A stretch of 13,162 nucleotides of DNA from positions 1 to 13,162 of the forward strand of contig JBMUAQ010000055.1 of NCBI GenBank assembly GCA_049454855.1, read 5' to 3'. Source of the stretch: UBA2093 sp049454855. GTDB taxonomy: Bacteria; Actinomycetota; Acidimicrobiia; Acidimicrobiales; Ilumatobacteraceae. The translations under genes were made by a program, and so were the position numbers. Positions 1 to 6,428 of this stretch are shown in pieces. Numbering within the stretch: the first letter of the stretch is position 1; each line of letters opens with the position of its first letter. The notes beneath the pieces are model-generated. The model did not search any database, was not told the DNA's origin, and saw only the letters and a program-made list of their open reading frames with translations.

Positions 1-817
1 CTTCCCGACTGACATCTACATCGCCCGGTCCGTCGCCGAGCAGCACGGGATGACGCTCACGCTCGTGAAGGCGTCGCAGATCCCCTCCGCTGTCAGCTCG
101 CGCACGGCCGTGGTGACGGCAACCCATGTCGACTACCGCAGCGCGCACATCCTCCACGCCGACGAGATCACCGCCGCTTCCCACGGGGCCGGTGCAGTGG
201 TGGTGTGGGACCTCGCGCACTCCGCCGGCGCCGTGCCGGTGGACCTCGCCGGGCTCGATGCTGAGTTCGCGGTGGGCTGCGGGTACAAGTACCTGAACGG
301 CGGGCCGGGGGCGCCGGCCTTCGTGTATGCGGCCCCGCGGGTGCTCGCTGATGCGCAGCAGCCACTGGCCGGGTGGTGGGCGCACGCCGAGCCGTTCGCG
401 TTCGAGACCGGCTTCCGGCCGGCGCCGGGGATCGAGCGGTTTCTCACCGGCACACCCACGGTGCTCGGCATGAAATCCCTCGAGGCCGCGCTGTCCGCGT
501 TCGAGGGTGTGACCATCGACCAGTTGCGGCGCAAGAGCGTGTCGTTGACCTCTCTCTTCATCGAGCTGTGGCGCGACGTACTCGCCCCGCGCGGCTTCAC
601 GCTGGGCTCGCCCGAGGATCCTGATCACCGCGGAAGCCATGTGGCTCTTGGGTTCGAGGGGGGTCGCGACCTCGTGCGCCGGCTTGGTGAGGCCGGGGTC
701 ATCGCCGACTTCAGACCCCCGGACCTGATCAGGTTCGGCTTTGCACCCCTCTACAACACCCATGCAGAGGTAGTGAGAATGGTTGAGAACATCGTGAAAA
801 TGGGCCCCGACGCTTGA
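1..817 (+). CDS. kynU: Kynureninase, C-terminal two thirds (5' end outside window)
   Basis: This is a PLP-dependent hydrolase that cleaves kynurenine (or 3-hydroxykynurenine) to (hydroxy)anthranilate and alanine in cytoplasmic tryptophan catabolism. The frame is open from base 2, beginning with residues FPTDIYIA, the usual kynureninase 'DNFPTD' region, so the ATG at 50 is internal. 271 codons are visible; the family is about 400-420 residues, so roughly the first third is missing. Recognisable motifs are WDLAHSAGAVPVDL (residues 69-82 of the visible part; Asp and His contact the cofactor), GCGYKYLNGGPGAPAFVY (92-109) with the PLP lysine at 96, the substrate-region GWWAH, and a C-terminal RFGFAPLYNTHAEV typical of the family. 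It ends 85 bp before the transporter operon on the same strand. No other kynurenine-pathway gene is visible in the window. The identification is secure; whether it is cotranscribed with the transporter genes is unknown. Confidence 0.93.
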   Translation, partial: FPTDIYIARSVAEQHGMTLTLVKASQIPSAVSSRTAVVTATHVDYRSAHILHADEITAASHGAGAVVVWDLAHSAGAVPVDLAGLDAEFAVGCGYKYLNGGPGAPAFVYAAPRVLADAQQPLAGWWAHAEPFAFETGFRPAPGIERFLTGTPTVLGMKSLEAALSAFEGVTIDQLRRKSVSLTSLFIELWRDVLAPRGFTLGSPEDPDHRGSHVALGFEGGRDLVRRLGEAGVIADFRPPDLIRFGFAPLYNTHAEVVRMVENIVKMGPDA

Positions 818-859
818 GTTTCGCCGGAACCCATCGGTAGGTTCGTTCCCTATCCAACC

Positions 860-884
860 ACGGCGGCCCCCGGCCGTCATTTTC
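860..884 (+). terminator. Short hairpin between kynU and the binding-protein gene (weak terminator candidate)
   Basis: ACGGC (860-864) pairs with GCCGT (873-877) around an 8-nt GC-rich loop and is followed by a short T-rich run (CATTTTCT). It could end kynU transcription or be part of the leader of the next gene. A poor sigma-70-like candidate, TTGAGT (814-819) with TAGGTT (838-843, 18-nt spacing), lies just upstream, so a promoter in this 85-bp gap is possible but not convincing. The stem is only 5 bp, so this is weak. Confidence 0.25.
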
Positions 885-902
885 TCGTAGGGAGAGAATC
901 AG

Positions 903-2048
903 ATGAAGAAGACCAAGATGTTCCGTGCCTCGGCACTGGTCATCGGCCTGTCGCTCGTGGGCGTTGCCTGCGGTGGCAGCGACTCCGCATCCGACGACAC
1001 CACACCCGCCGCCAGCGGCGAGTGCGCGGTTTCGCTCGGCCTGCAGTTCCCCGAGACCGGCGACGCCGCCGGACTCGGTGCGCCGATGCTCAAGGGTGTC
1101 GAGCTCGCACTCGAGGAGTACAACGCCGAGAACGCAGACAACTGCGTCTCGCTGAAGAAGTTCGACACGCAGGGCGACCCCGCAAAGGCCCCCGCAGTCG
1201 CCCAGGCAGCGATCGACGACGCGTCGGTCATCGGCATCATGGGACCCGGCTTCTCCGGTGAGTCCAAGGCCGCACTGCCGCTGTACGACGCCGCCGGCCT
1301 CGCCGCGGTGACCGGTTCGGCCACCAACGCCGAGCTGCAGAACAACGGCTGGAAGGTGTGGTTCCGCATCCTCGCGAACGACGCAGTCCAGGGCCCCGGC
1401 ATCGCGAAGTACATCGCGGAGACGCTCAAGCCCGCCTCGATCGGCATCATCGATGACGCATCCGAGTACGGCAAGGGTCTGGCCGACAACGTGAAGGCCG
1501 CCATGACCGGCGCGACCGTCACCACCGAGACGATCGACCCCAAGGCCGCCGACTTCTCTGCTGCAGTCAGCAAGATGAAGGACGCCAATCCCGAGGTCAT
1601 CTTCTTCGGTGGCTACTACGCCGAGGCTGCCAAGCTGTCGACCCAGCTCCGTGACGGCGGCGTGACCGCCACTCTCGTGTTCGGTGACGGCGTGAAGGAC
1701 CAGGCCGGCTACGCCGATGCCGCAGGTCCGGCCGCCGAGGGCGCCATCATCGGTTGCCCCTGCAAGGACGGCGGTGAGGAGTTCAACGCCGCGTGGAACA
1801 CCAAGTACAACGAGGCACCCGGCACCTACGGCGCCGAGTACTACGACATCGCGAAGCTGTACCTCTCCATCATCTCCGGTGGTGCGAAGGACCGCGCAGC
1901 GGTGCTCGAGGCCGTCAGGGCCGCCGACTACGAAGGCGTGACCAAGCAGATCAAGTTCCAGGAGAACGGCGAGGCCACCGAGTCCGGTGCCATCTACCTG
2001 TACAAGGTCGTCGACGGACAGATCACCTTCGAGGCCGACGTCAAGTGA
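903..2048 (+). CDS. Branched-chain amino acid-type ABC transporter substrate-binding lipoprotein (LivJ/LivK family)
   Basis: This is the extracytoplasmic binding protein that should deliver substrate to the LivHMGF-like transporter encoded just downstream. The 381 residues begin with a basic n-region, a hydrophobic stretch (7-22) and a lipoprotein-type cysteine at 23 (LVGVAC followed by GGSDS). The residue at -3 is Gly rather than Leu, so the lipobox is imperfect. The mature part has the two-lobed periplasmic-binding-protein type 1 pattern: GLQFPETGDAAGLG near 46-59, a GPGFSGESKA segment (114-123), and IGIIDDASEYGKGLADNVK (180-198), which matches the 'YG.G' hinge region of LivJ-like proteins. 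Cys41 and Cys81 are placed like the N-terminal disulfide of E. coli LivJ; a CPC pair sits at 285-287. The start follows an AGGGAG Shine-Dalgarno at 889-894. The substrate cannot be read from sequence: this family binds Leu/Ile/Val, other amino acids, amides or urea. The neighbouring kynU is only a faint hint of an aromatic substrate. Confidence 0.9.
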   Translation: MKKTKMFRASALVIGLSLVGVACGGSDSASDDTTPAASGECAVSLGLQFPETGDAAGLGAPMLKGVELALEEYNAENADNCVSLKKFDTQGDPAKAPAVAQAAIDDASVIGIMGPGFSGESKAALPLYDAAGLAAVTGSATNAELQNNGWKVWFRILANDAVQGPGIAKYIAETLKPASIGIIDDASEYGKGLADNVKAAMTGATVTTETIDPKAADFSAAVSKMKDANPEVIFFGGYYAEAAKLSTQLRDGGVTATLVFGDGVKDQAGYADAAGPAAEGAIIGCPCKDGGEEFNAAWNTKYNEAPGTYGAEYYDIAKLYLSIISGGAKDRAAVLEAVRAADYEGVTKQIKFQENGEATESGAIYLYKVVDGQITFEADVK

Positions 2049-2052
2049 CGTC

Positions 2053-2070
2053 TGCGGTCCCAGGACCGCA
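2053..2070 (+). other. First intergenic hairpin downstream of the binding-protein gene
   Basis: TGCGGTCC (2053-2060) and GGACCGCA (2063-2070) are perfect inverted arms separated by CA, starting 4 nt after the stop codon. It lies directly before the larger terminator-like hairpin. It may protect the 3' end of the binding-protein mRNA, a usual role for such stems in binding-protein-dependent operons, or form part of a compound terminator. Confidence 0.6.
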
Positions 2071-2081
2071 CGGTACGAACG

Positions 2082-2122
2082 CAAGGGCCCGGGGCTTTCG
2101 CCCCGGGCCCTTGTGCTTTGTA
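2082..2122 (+). terminator. Strong stem-loop, probable attenuating terminator between binding protein and permease genes
   Basis: A perfect 14-bp stem, CAAGGGCCCGGGGC (2082-2095) and its complement at 2100-2113, closes a TTTC tetraloop. It is followed by TGCTTTGTAG, which has some T residues but no full U-tract. In a high-GC actinobacterium this is a convincing intrinsic terminator or pause site. Because the permease genes lie only about 60 bp downstream on the same strand without an obvious strong promoter, partial read-through is likely. That would give more binding protein than membrane components. Confidence 0.75.
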
Positions 2123-2130
2123 GATTTGGT

Positions 2131-2160
2131 CATCCGCCGGGGGAATCAGTCCCCCAGATG
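2131..2160 (+). promoter_or_regulatory. Third hairpin, in the leader immediately before the livH ribosome binding site
   Basis: GGGGGA (2139-2144) and TCCCCC (2150-2155) form a perfect 6-bp stem with an ATCAG loop. Outer arms CATC (2131-2134) and GATG (2157-2160) could extend it. It ends 2 nt before the GAAGG Shine-Dalgarno (2163-2167) of the gene starting at 2175. It could therefore affect ribosome access, or stabilise the 5' end of the processed permease mRNA. Confidence 0.5.
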
Positions 2161-2174
2161 GTGAAGGCGACCTC

Positions 2175-3299
2175 ATGACCAACTGGCTGATCTACCGCAC
2201 ATTCTGGGAACTCACCGTGTCCGGCATCGTGCTCGGCCTCATCTACTCACTCGTCGCGCTCGGCTACACGATGGTGTACGGCGTGCTGCGGCTGATCAAC
2301 TTCGCGCACTCCGAGATCTTCATGGTGGGCACGTTCGGTGCGCTCATCACTGTCACCCAGGTGCTCGGTGTGCCGCAGTTCATCGGTGGCGACTACCCGT
2401 ACAAATCGGGGCTCGCCCTCGTGGGCACCCTGCTGATGGCTCTTGCGGGTGCGGTGATTCTCTCGGGTGCCGGCGCGGTGGTGCTGGAGCGCACGGCATA
2501 CCGTCCGCTGCGCGGCGCCGGCGACCGGTTCGGGGCGGTCGTGCTGGCGTTCGTCACGGGCATCGTTGTGAGCCTGCTGTTCGAGTCGAACATCGTGGTC
2601 GACCTCGTCATCGCCGCCGTGGTGGCCGGTCCGCTGAGCGTGGTGTACGCGCGGGTGTTCCGCCGCGGCCGCCAGGCGCCGCGCCTCGCGTTCCTCATCT
2701 CCGCCATCGGCGCGTCCACTGCGGTCGCAGAGGCCGTGGCCGTGTGGGGACCCGACGAGCGCCTCGTGTACAAGGTGCCGCGCGTGCTCGAGAAGCGGGT
2801 GCTGTTCGAGTTCCTCGGTGCCGACGTGCGCATCGACTATGTGATTGTGGCCGCCGGTGCCGTCCTCATGATGGTCTCGCTGCTTCTGTTCGTGAACAAG
2901 ACCAGGCTCGGCCGCGGCATCCGTGCAGTGGCCCAGGACGTGGAGACATCCCGCATTCTCGGCGTGAACGTCGACGTCGTCATCCTCGTCACGTTCCTCC
3001 TCGGCGGCGCCATGGCCGGCGGCGCGGCCATGATGTTCACCCTGGTGTACGACCAGACCCGCTTCAACATCGGCTTCCTGCTGGGCGTGAAGAGCTTCAC
3101 CGCGGCGGTGCTGGGCGGCATCGGGAACATCAAGGGTGCCCTGCTGGGTGGCGTGGTGCTCGGCCTTGCCGAGAACTACGGCTCGGCCATCTTCGGGGGC
3201 GAATGGAAGGACGTCATCGCCTTCACCGTGCTGCTCGCGGTGCTCATGTTCCGGCCCACCGGCATCCTCGGTGAGGCCCTGGGGAAGGCCCGCGTATGA
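2175..3299 (+). CDS. livH: ABC transporter permease, LivH family, with an internal hydrophobic insertion
   Basis: One of two inner-membrane subunits of the HAAT-type amino acid importer. The 374-residue protein has family landmarks at the N terminus (GLIYSLVALGYTMVYGVLRLINFAHSE, residues 21-47), a RTAYRPLRGA motif (106-115), PRLAFLISAIGAS (169-181), the cytoplasmic coupling region NKTRLGRGIRAVAQDVETSRILGVN (241-265) and KSFTAAVLGGIGN (306-318). E. coli LivH is about 308 residues. Most of the excess is a segment at roughly 116-168, placed between the RPLRGA and PRLAFLISAIG motifs that are normally nearly adjacent; it contains two hydrophobic stretches (about 119-136 and 141-158). The ATG at 2175 has GAAGG 7 nt upstream. 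The stop overlaps the start of the next permease gene in ATGA. Confidence 0.92.
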   Translation: MTNWLIYRTFWELTVSGIVLGLIYSLVALGYTMVYGVLRLINFAHSEIFMVGTFGALITVTQVLGVPQFIGGDYPYKSGLALVGTLLMALAGAVILSGAGAVVLERTAYRPLRGAGDRFGAVVLAFVTGIVVSLLFESNIVVDLVIAAVVAGPLSVVYARVFRRGRQAPRLAFLISAIGASTAVAEAVAVWGPDERLVYKVPRVLEKRVLFEFLGADVRIDYVIVAAGAVLMMVSLLLFVNKTRLGRGIRAVAQDVETSRILGVNVDVVILVTFLLGGAMAGGAAMMFTLVYDQTRFNIGFLLGVKSFTAAVLGGIGNIKGALLGGVVLGLAENYGSAIFGGEWKDVIAFTVLLAVLMFRPTGILGEALGKARV

Positions 3300-4390
3300 A
3301 CCTCACCGACACTTTCCGCAGGCGCACCGCCGCCGTCAGTGCCGCGCGGGGCACCTTCACCCGGTTGCCTCGGTCGGCGCGCTGGTCGGCCGGTGCGCTG
3401 CTCATCGTGGCGCTGTACCTCGCACCGTTCTGGCCCGACGTCCCGCTGCTCGGCTGGATCGTCGACACGCCGGGCGCCAAGTTCGAGTCCGTTCTCACCG
3501 ACCAGATCATGGTGTTCACGCTCGTGGCCCTGGGTCTCAACGTGGTGGTGGGCCTCGCCGGCCTGCTCGACCTCGGGTATGTGGGCTTCTACGCGGTCGG
3601 TGCGTACGTCACCGCCATCCTCACGGCCGAGCATGCGAACCTCCCGTGGCTGCTGTGCCTGCCCATCGCGGTGCTCATCTCGATGCTGGCGGGGGTCATC
3701 CTCGGCACGCCCACACTGCGTCTGCGCGGCGATTACCTGGCCATCGTCACGCTCGGGTTCGGCGAGATCATCCGCATCACCGCCAACAACATGGAGTGGC
3801 TCGGCGGCCCGCGCGGCATCAACAACATCAAGACACCGCCCGACATCCGCATCCCCGTGGTCGACTGGTCGCTCACGTTCAACGTCCTGGATGCCAAGCC
3901 CTACTGGTACCTCGGCTTCACCATCATCCTCCTCGTCGTCTTCGTGCTGCGACGGCTCGAGGCCAGCCGTGTCGGCCGCGCCTGGACGGCGGTGCGCGAG
4001 GACGAGGACGCCGCCGAGCTGATGGGCGTGAACACCTTCAAGTTCAAGCTGTGGGCGTTCGCCATCGGGGCGGCCATCGGCGGCATCGCGGGCGTGCTGT
4101 ACGCCGGCAAGGTGCAGTTCATCAACCCCGACAACTTCCAGCTGCAGCTCTCCATCCTGTTCCTCGCAGCCATCGTCCTGGGCGGCACCGGCAACATGTA
4201 CGGCGCCATCGTCGGCGCCATCGTGGTGGCCTGGCTGCCCGAGCGCTTCCGCGGGTTCTCCTCGCGGCGTTACTTCGTGTTCGGAGTGGTGCTGGTGCTG
4301 ATGATGGTGTTCCGTCCGCAGGGCATCATCCCGCGCCGCGGAGCTGCCACCGGGATACCCGGGAAGAAGGAAGAGAGGGCCACGGCATGA
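3296..4390 (+). CDS. livM: ABC transporter permease, LivM family
   Basis: Second membrane subunit of the same importer, 364 residues. It has a basic N-terminal tail (1-30), then hydrophobic segments from about residue 31 onward. The LivM signature LRLRGDYLAIVTLGFGEIIR is at 141-160, the coupling-helix region is at about 226-246 (VGRAWTAVREDEDAAELMGV), and FINPDNFQLQLSILFLAAIVLGG (275-297) and MMVFRPQGIIPRRG (336-349) sit near the C terminus, all in family order. The start overlaps the livH stop by 4 nt (ATGA), with GGGGAAGG (3281-3288) as Shine-Dalgarno inside livH. This tight coupling suggests equal synthesis of both permeases. The 364-residue length falls between typical short versions and the ~425-residue E. 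coli LivM. Confidence 0.93.
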   Translation: MNLTDTFRRRTAAVSAARGTFTRLPRSARWSAGALLIVALYLAPFWPDVPLLGWIVDTPGAKFESVLTDQIMVFTLVALGLNVVVGLAGLLDLGYVGFYAVGAYVTAILTAEHANLPWLLCLPIAVLISMLAGVILGTPTLRLRGDYLAIVTLGFGEIIRITANNMEWLGGPRGINNIKTPPDIRIPVVDWSLTFNVLDAKPYWYLGFTIILLVVFVLRRLEASRVGRAWTAVREDEDAAELMGVNTFKFKLWAFAIGAAIGGIAGVLYAGKVQFINPDNFQLQLSILFLAAIVLGGTGNMYGAIVGAIVVAWLPERFRGFSSRRYFVFGVVLVLMMVFRPQGIIPRRGAATGIPGKKEERATA

Positions 4391-5163
4391 GCGCCGCGCT
4401 CCTCGAGGTGCAGAACCTCACCATGCAGTTCGGGGGTGTCACCGCGCTGGGCGACGTCTCCCTGCGCATCGAGAAGGGCGAGATCCTCGGCCTCATCGGC
4501 CCGAACGGCGCCGGCAAGACCACCCTCTTCAACGTGGTCACCGGCGTGTACACGCCCACCAGCGGCTCGGTCACCTTCAACGGGCAGTCCATCGTCGGGA
4601 AGAAGCGGTTCGAGATCACGAAGGGTGGCATCGCCCGCACCTTCCAGAACATCCGCCTCTTCCAGGAGATGTCGGCGCTCGAGAACGTGATGGTCGGTGT
4701 CGATGCGCACCACAAGGCGAGCGTGCTCGGGGCAATCGGCCGCACGCCGCGCAGCCGCCGCGAGGAGAGCCACGCCCGCGAGCGCGCGATGGAGCTCCTT
4801 CAGCTGGTCGGCATCGACGAGTACGCCGAGGTGGCCGGGCGCAGCCTGCCCTACGGGCACCAGCGCCGTCTCGAGATCGCGCGTGCGCTCGGCACCAACC
4901 CGCAGCTGCTCTGCCTCGACGAGCCGGCTGCAGGTTTCAACCCCGCGGAGAAACAGCAGCTCAACGAGCTCATCTTCAAGGTGCGCGACCAGGGCTACAC
5001 CGTGCTCGTGATCGAGCACGACATGAGCGTGGTCATGAACGTGAGCGACCGTGTCGCAGTGCTCGACTTCGGCCGCAAGATCGCCGACGGACTTCCCGCC
5101 GACGTGCGGGCGAACCCCGACGTGATCGCGGCCTACCTGGGGGTGCCCGAAGATGCTTCTTGA
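4387..5163 (+). CDS. livG: ABC transporter ATP-binding protein, LivG family
   Basis: Cytoplasmic ATPase of the importer, 258 residues. Motifs: Walker A GPNGAGKTT (38-46), Q-loop TFQNIRLF (85-92), the LivG-type degenerate signature LPYGHQRRLEIARAL (154-168), Walker B LLCLDEPAAGFNP (174-186) and the switch histidine in VIEHDMSVVM (208-217). The C-terminal VIAAYLGVPE (246-255) is the tail common to this family. The start was set at the ATG that overlaps the livM stop (ATGA), preceded by GAGAGG at 4373-4378. The same frame stays open some 1.25 kb upstream, but that stretch lies out of frame within livH and livM and is arginine-rich shadow translation. Confidence 0.95.
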   Translation: MSAALLEVQNLTMQFGGVTALGDVSLRIEKGEILGLIGPNGAGKTTLFNVVTGVYTPTSGSVTFNGQSIVGKKRFEITKGGIARTFQNIRLFQEMSALENVMVGVDAHHKASVLGAIGRTPRSRREESHARERAMELLQLVGIDEYAEVAGRSLPYGHQRRLEIARALGTNPQLLCLDEPAAGFNPAEKQQLNELIFKVRDQGYTVLVIEHDMSVVMNVSDRVAVLDFGRKIADGLPADVRANPDVIAAYLGVPEDAS

Positions 5164-5863
5164 GGTGAACGACCTGCACGTGTTCTACGGCCGCATCGAG
5201 GCCATCAAGGGCATCTCCTTCACCGTCGGCGAGGGCGAGATCGTCACGCTGATCGGTGCGAACGGTGCGGGCAAGACCACAACGCTCCGCACACTCTCGG
5301 GCGTGCGCAGCGTGGCCCAGGGTTCTGTGTCCTACGACGGCCGCGACATCACGAAACTGGCCCCGCACGAGCGGGTGAAGCTGGGCATCTGTCAGTCGCC
5401 CGAGGGCCGCGGCATCTTCCCCGGCATGACCGTGCTCGAGAACCTCGAGATGGGTGCCTACACACGCAGCGGGAAGGATGCCCACACGGAGGAAGAGCTC
5501 GAGCACGTGTTCGGGCTCTTCCCGCGGCTGAAGGAGCGCATCTCGCAGCTTGGGGGAACGCTGTCTGGCGGTGAGCAGCAGATGCTCGCCATCGGGCGTG
5601 CACTGATGAGCCGTCCGCGGCTCCTGCTGCTGGACGAACCGTCGATGGGTCTCGCGCCGATGCTGATCGCGCAGATCTTCGAGATCATCAAGCAGATCAA
5701 CGCCGAGGGGGTGTCGGTGCTGCTCGTGGAGCAGAACGCAACGCAGGCCCTCCGCACCGCCCACCGCGCGTACGTTCTCGAGACCGGCTACGTGGTGAAG
5801 GAGGGCAGCGGCGCCGCCCTGCTCGACGACCCCGCCGTCCGCGCCGCCTATCTCGGCGGCTGA
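5153..5863 (+). CDS. livF: ABC transporter ATP-binding protein, LivF family
   Basis: Second ATPase subunit, expected to pair with LivG. The 236 residues match the compact LivF length. Motifs: Walker A GANGAGKTT (35-43), Q-loop in CQSPEGRGIFPGMTVLENL (80-98), signature LSGGEQQMLAIGRAL (137-151), Walker B LLLLDEPSMGLAP (157-169) and LLVEQNATQAL (190-200), in which Gln replaces the switch His, as is normal in LivF. The gene starts inside the end of livG (11-nt overlap), with a purine-rich stretch in CCCGAAG upstream. It is the last gene of the importer operon, and padR ends only 19 nt further on the opposite strand. Confidence 0.95.
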   Translation: MLLEVNDLHVFYGRIEAIKGISFTVGEGEIVTLIGANGAGKTTTLRTLSGVRSVAQGSVSYDGRDITKLAPHERVKLGICQSPEGRGIFPGMTVLENLEMGAYTRSGKDAHTEEELEHVFGLFPRLKERISQLGGTLSGGEQQMLAIGRALMSRPRLLLLDEPSMGLAPMLIAQIFEIIKQINAEGVSVLLVEQNATQALRTAHRAYVLETGYVVKEGSGAALLDDPAVRAAYLGG

Positions 5864-5864
5864 C

Positions 5865-5889
5865 GCCGACGGGCATCGGCCCTCAGGCC
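5865..5889. terminator. Small inverted repeats in the convergent livF/padR junction
   Basis: GCCGA (5865-5869) pairs with TCGGC (5876-5880), and an overlapping GGCC-CTCA-GGCC lies at 5878-5889. The two genes converge on a 19-nt gap, so any bidirectional terminator must use such sequence, but the stems are short and neither strand shows a T-run. This is a candidate only. Confidence 0.25.
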
Positions 5890-6383
5890 GGCAGCGAGTC
5901 GAGGAAGCGCATCGCTGCCGCGGCACTCTCCGCACGCCAGCGGTCGACCTCGTCGCCGTCCCTGCGCGACACGATTGCCTCTGCCAGGGGTGCGAGGGTG
6001 CGTCGCTGGCGAGAGAGGAACCTGGTGCTCGCCAGGCCCATGCGACGTCTCAGAACCAGCTTCACAAGCAGCACCGTGCGCACCTCGCGCACATGCTCCA
6101 CGGGTTCATCGAGCCACCCGAGGGCATGCTTGCGGCCGGCAGCAGTGGGGGAGAGCACCACGCGCTCCGGCCCGTCGCCCTCGGTGCGGCGGCCCTTGCG
6201 CGCGAGACCCTCGTCCACCAGGTTGTCGACGGTGCGGTACACAAGCTGTCGTGAGAGCGTCCATGCGCGGCCGATCTCCGATCCCGGAGCGAGCTCCCTC
6301 TGGAGGGCCCACCCGTGACGGGGCTGCTCCACCAACAGTGCCAGCACCACCTCGCGTGCAAGGAGGGAGTCTGCGGTGGGCAC
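5883..6383 (-). CDS. PadR-family transcriptional regulator
   Basis: A 166-residue DNA-binding protein. An N-terminal winged helix spans about 8-85: REVVLALLVEQPRHGWALQREL (10-31), recognition-helix region LSRQLVYRTVDNLVDEGL (43-60), then the wing KGRRTEGDGPERVVLSPTAAG (63-83). It is followed by a helical, Arg/Leu-rich C-terminal domain (about 90-165) like the dimerisation domain of longer PadR proteins (Vir_act_alpha_C type). GTG at 6383 was chosen because the frame upstream has no better start and a TACGGT -10-like element ends 6 nt before it, as expected for a leaderless mRNA. It diverges from modA across 45 bp holding a perfect palindrome, so autoregulation and control of modABC are likely but inferred. 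The effector is unknown. Confidence 0.88.
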   Translation of the reverse strand: MPTADSLLAREVVLALLVEQPRHGWALQRELAPGSEIGRAWTLSRQLVYRTVDNLVDEGLARKGRRTEGDGPERVVLSPTAAGRKHALGWLDEPVEHVREVRTVLLVKLVLRRRMGLASTRFLSRQRRTLAPLAEAIVSRRDGDEVDRWRAESAAAAMRFLDSLPA

Positions 6384-6389
6384 GGCCCC

Positions 6390-6395
6390 ACCGTA
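6390..6395 (-). promoter_or_regulatory. Putative -10 element for a leaderless padR transcript
   Basis: Read on the minus strand, TACGGT (fits TANNNT) is followed by six bases (GGGGCC) and then the GTG start codon at 6383. This spacing places the first transcribed base at or next to the start codon. No Shine-Dalgarno is present. The -35 region falls on the palindrome at 6401-6419. Confidence 0.45.
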
Positions 6396-6400
6396 GCGGA

Positions 6401-6419
6401 GTAGTCACAAACTGACTAC
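6401..6419. promoter_or_regulatory. Perfect palindrome, candidate operator shared by padR and modABC
   Basis: GTAGTCA (6401-6407) and TGACTAC (6413-6419) are exact inverted 7-bp arms around CAAAC. The 19-bp site lies between divergent genes whose start codons are only 45 bp apart. It covers the likely -35 of padR and the spacer plus first half of the -10 of modA, so a dimeric regulator bound here should block both. PadR itself is the obvious candidate by position. The sequence is not the ATGT-N8-ACAT pattern described for several PadR proteins, nor a ModE box. Confidence 0.6.
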
Positions 6420-6422
6420 CAT
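6417..6422 (+). promoter_or_regulatory. Putative -10 element for a leaderless modABC transcript
   Basis: TACCAT (four of six matches to TATAAT, fits TANNNT) is followed by six bases (GGCGGG) and then the GTG start codon at 6429. It overlaps the right arm of the palindrome. The ATG formed at 6421 is followed by an immediate stop (ATG GCG GGG TGA), which supports GTG 6429 as the true start. Confidence 0.45.
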
Positions 6423-6428
6423 GGCGGG

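Noticed and set aside
729..2084. 451-residue open frame on the minus strand across the binding-protein gene
   Set aside because: It is antisense to a well-supported gene with signal peptide and family motifs. Its translation is low-complexity (Gly/Val/Leu/Asp-rich) without a recognisable domain, as expected for shadow frames in high-GC DNA.
3035..3041. Single GTTCACC heptamer inside livH
   Set aside because: There is one unit only, with no 11-nt-spaced neighbour, and it is intragenic. It occurs by chance in Phe-Thr codons.
3136..4386. Upstream in-frame extension of livG to a 675-residue protein
   Set aside because: The extension lies in another frame of livH and livM and translates to Arg/His-rich sequence. 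The ATG at 4387 overlaps the livM stop and gives the normal LivG length.
6384..6428. Molybdenum-cofactor riboswitch upstream of modA
   Set aside because: Only 45 bp separate the divergent start codons and both transcripts look leaderless, so there is no room for such an RNA.
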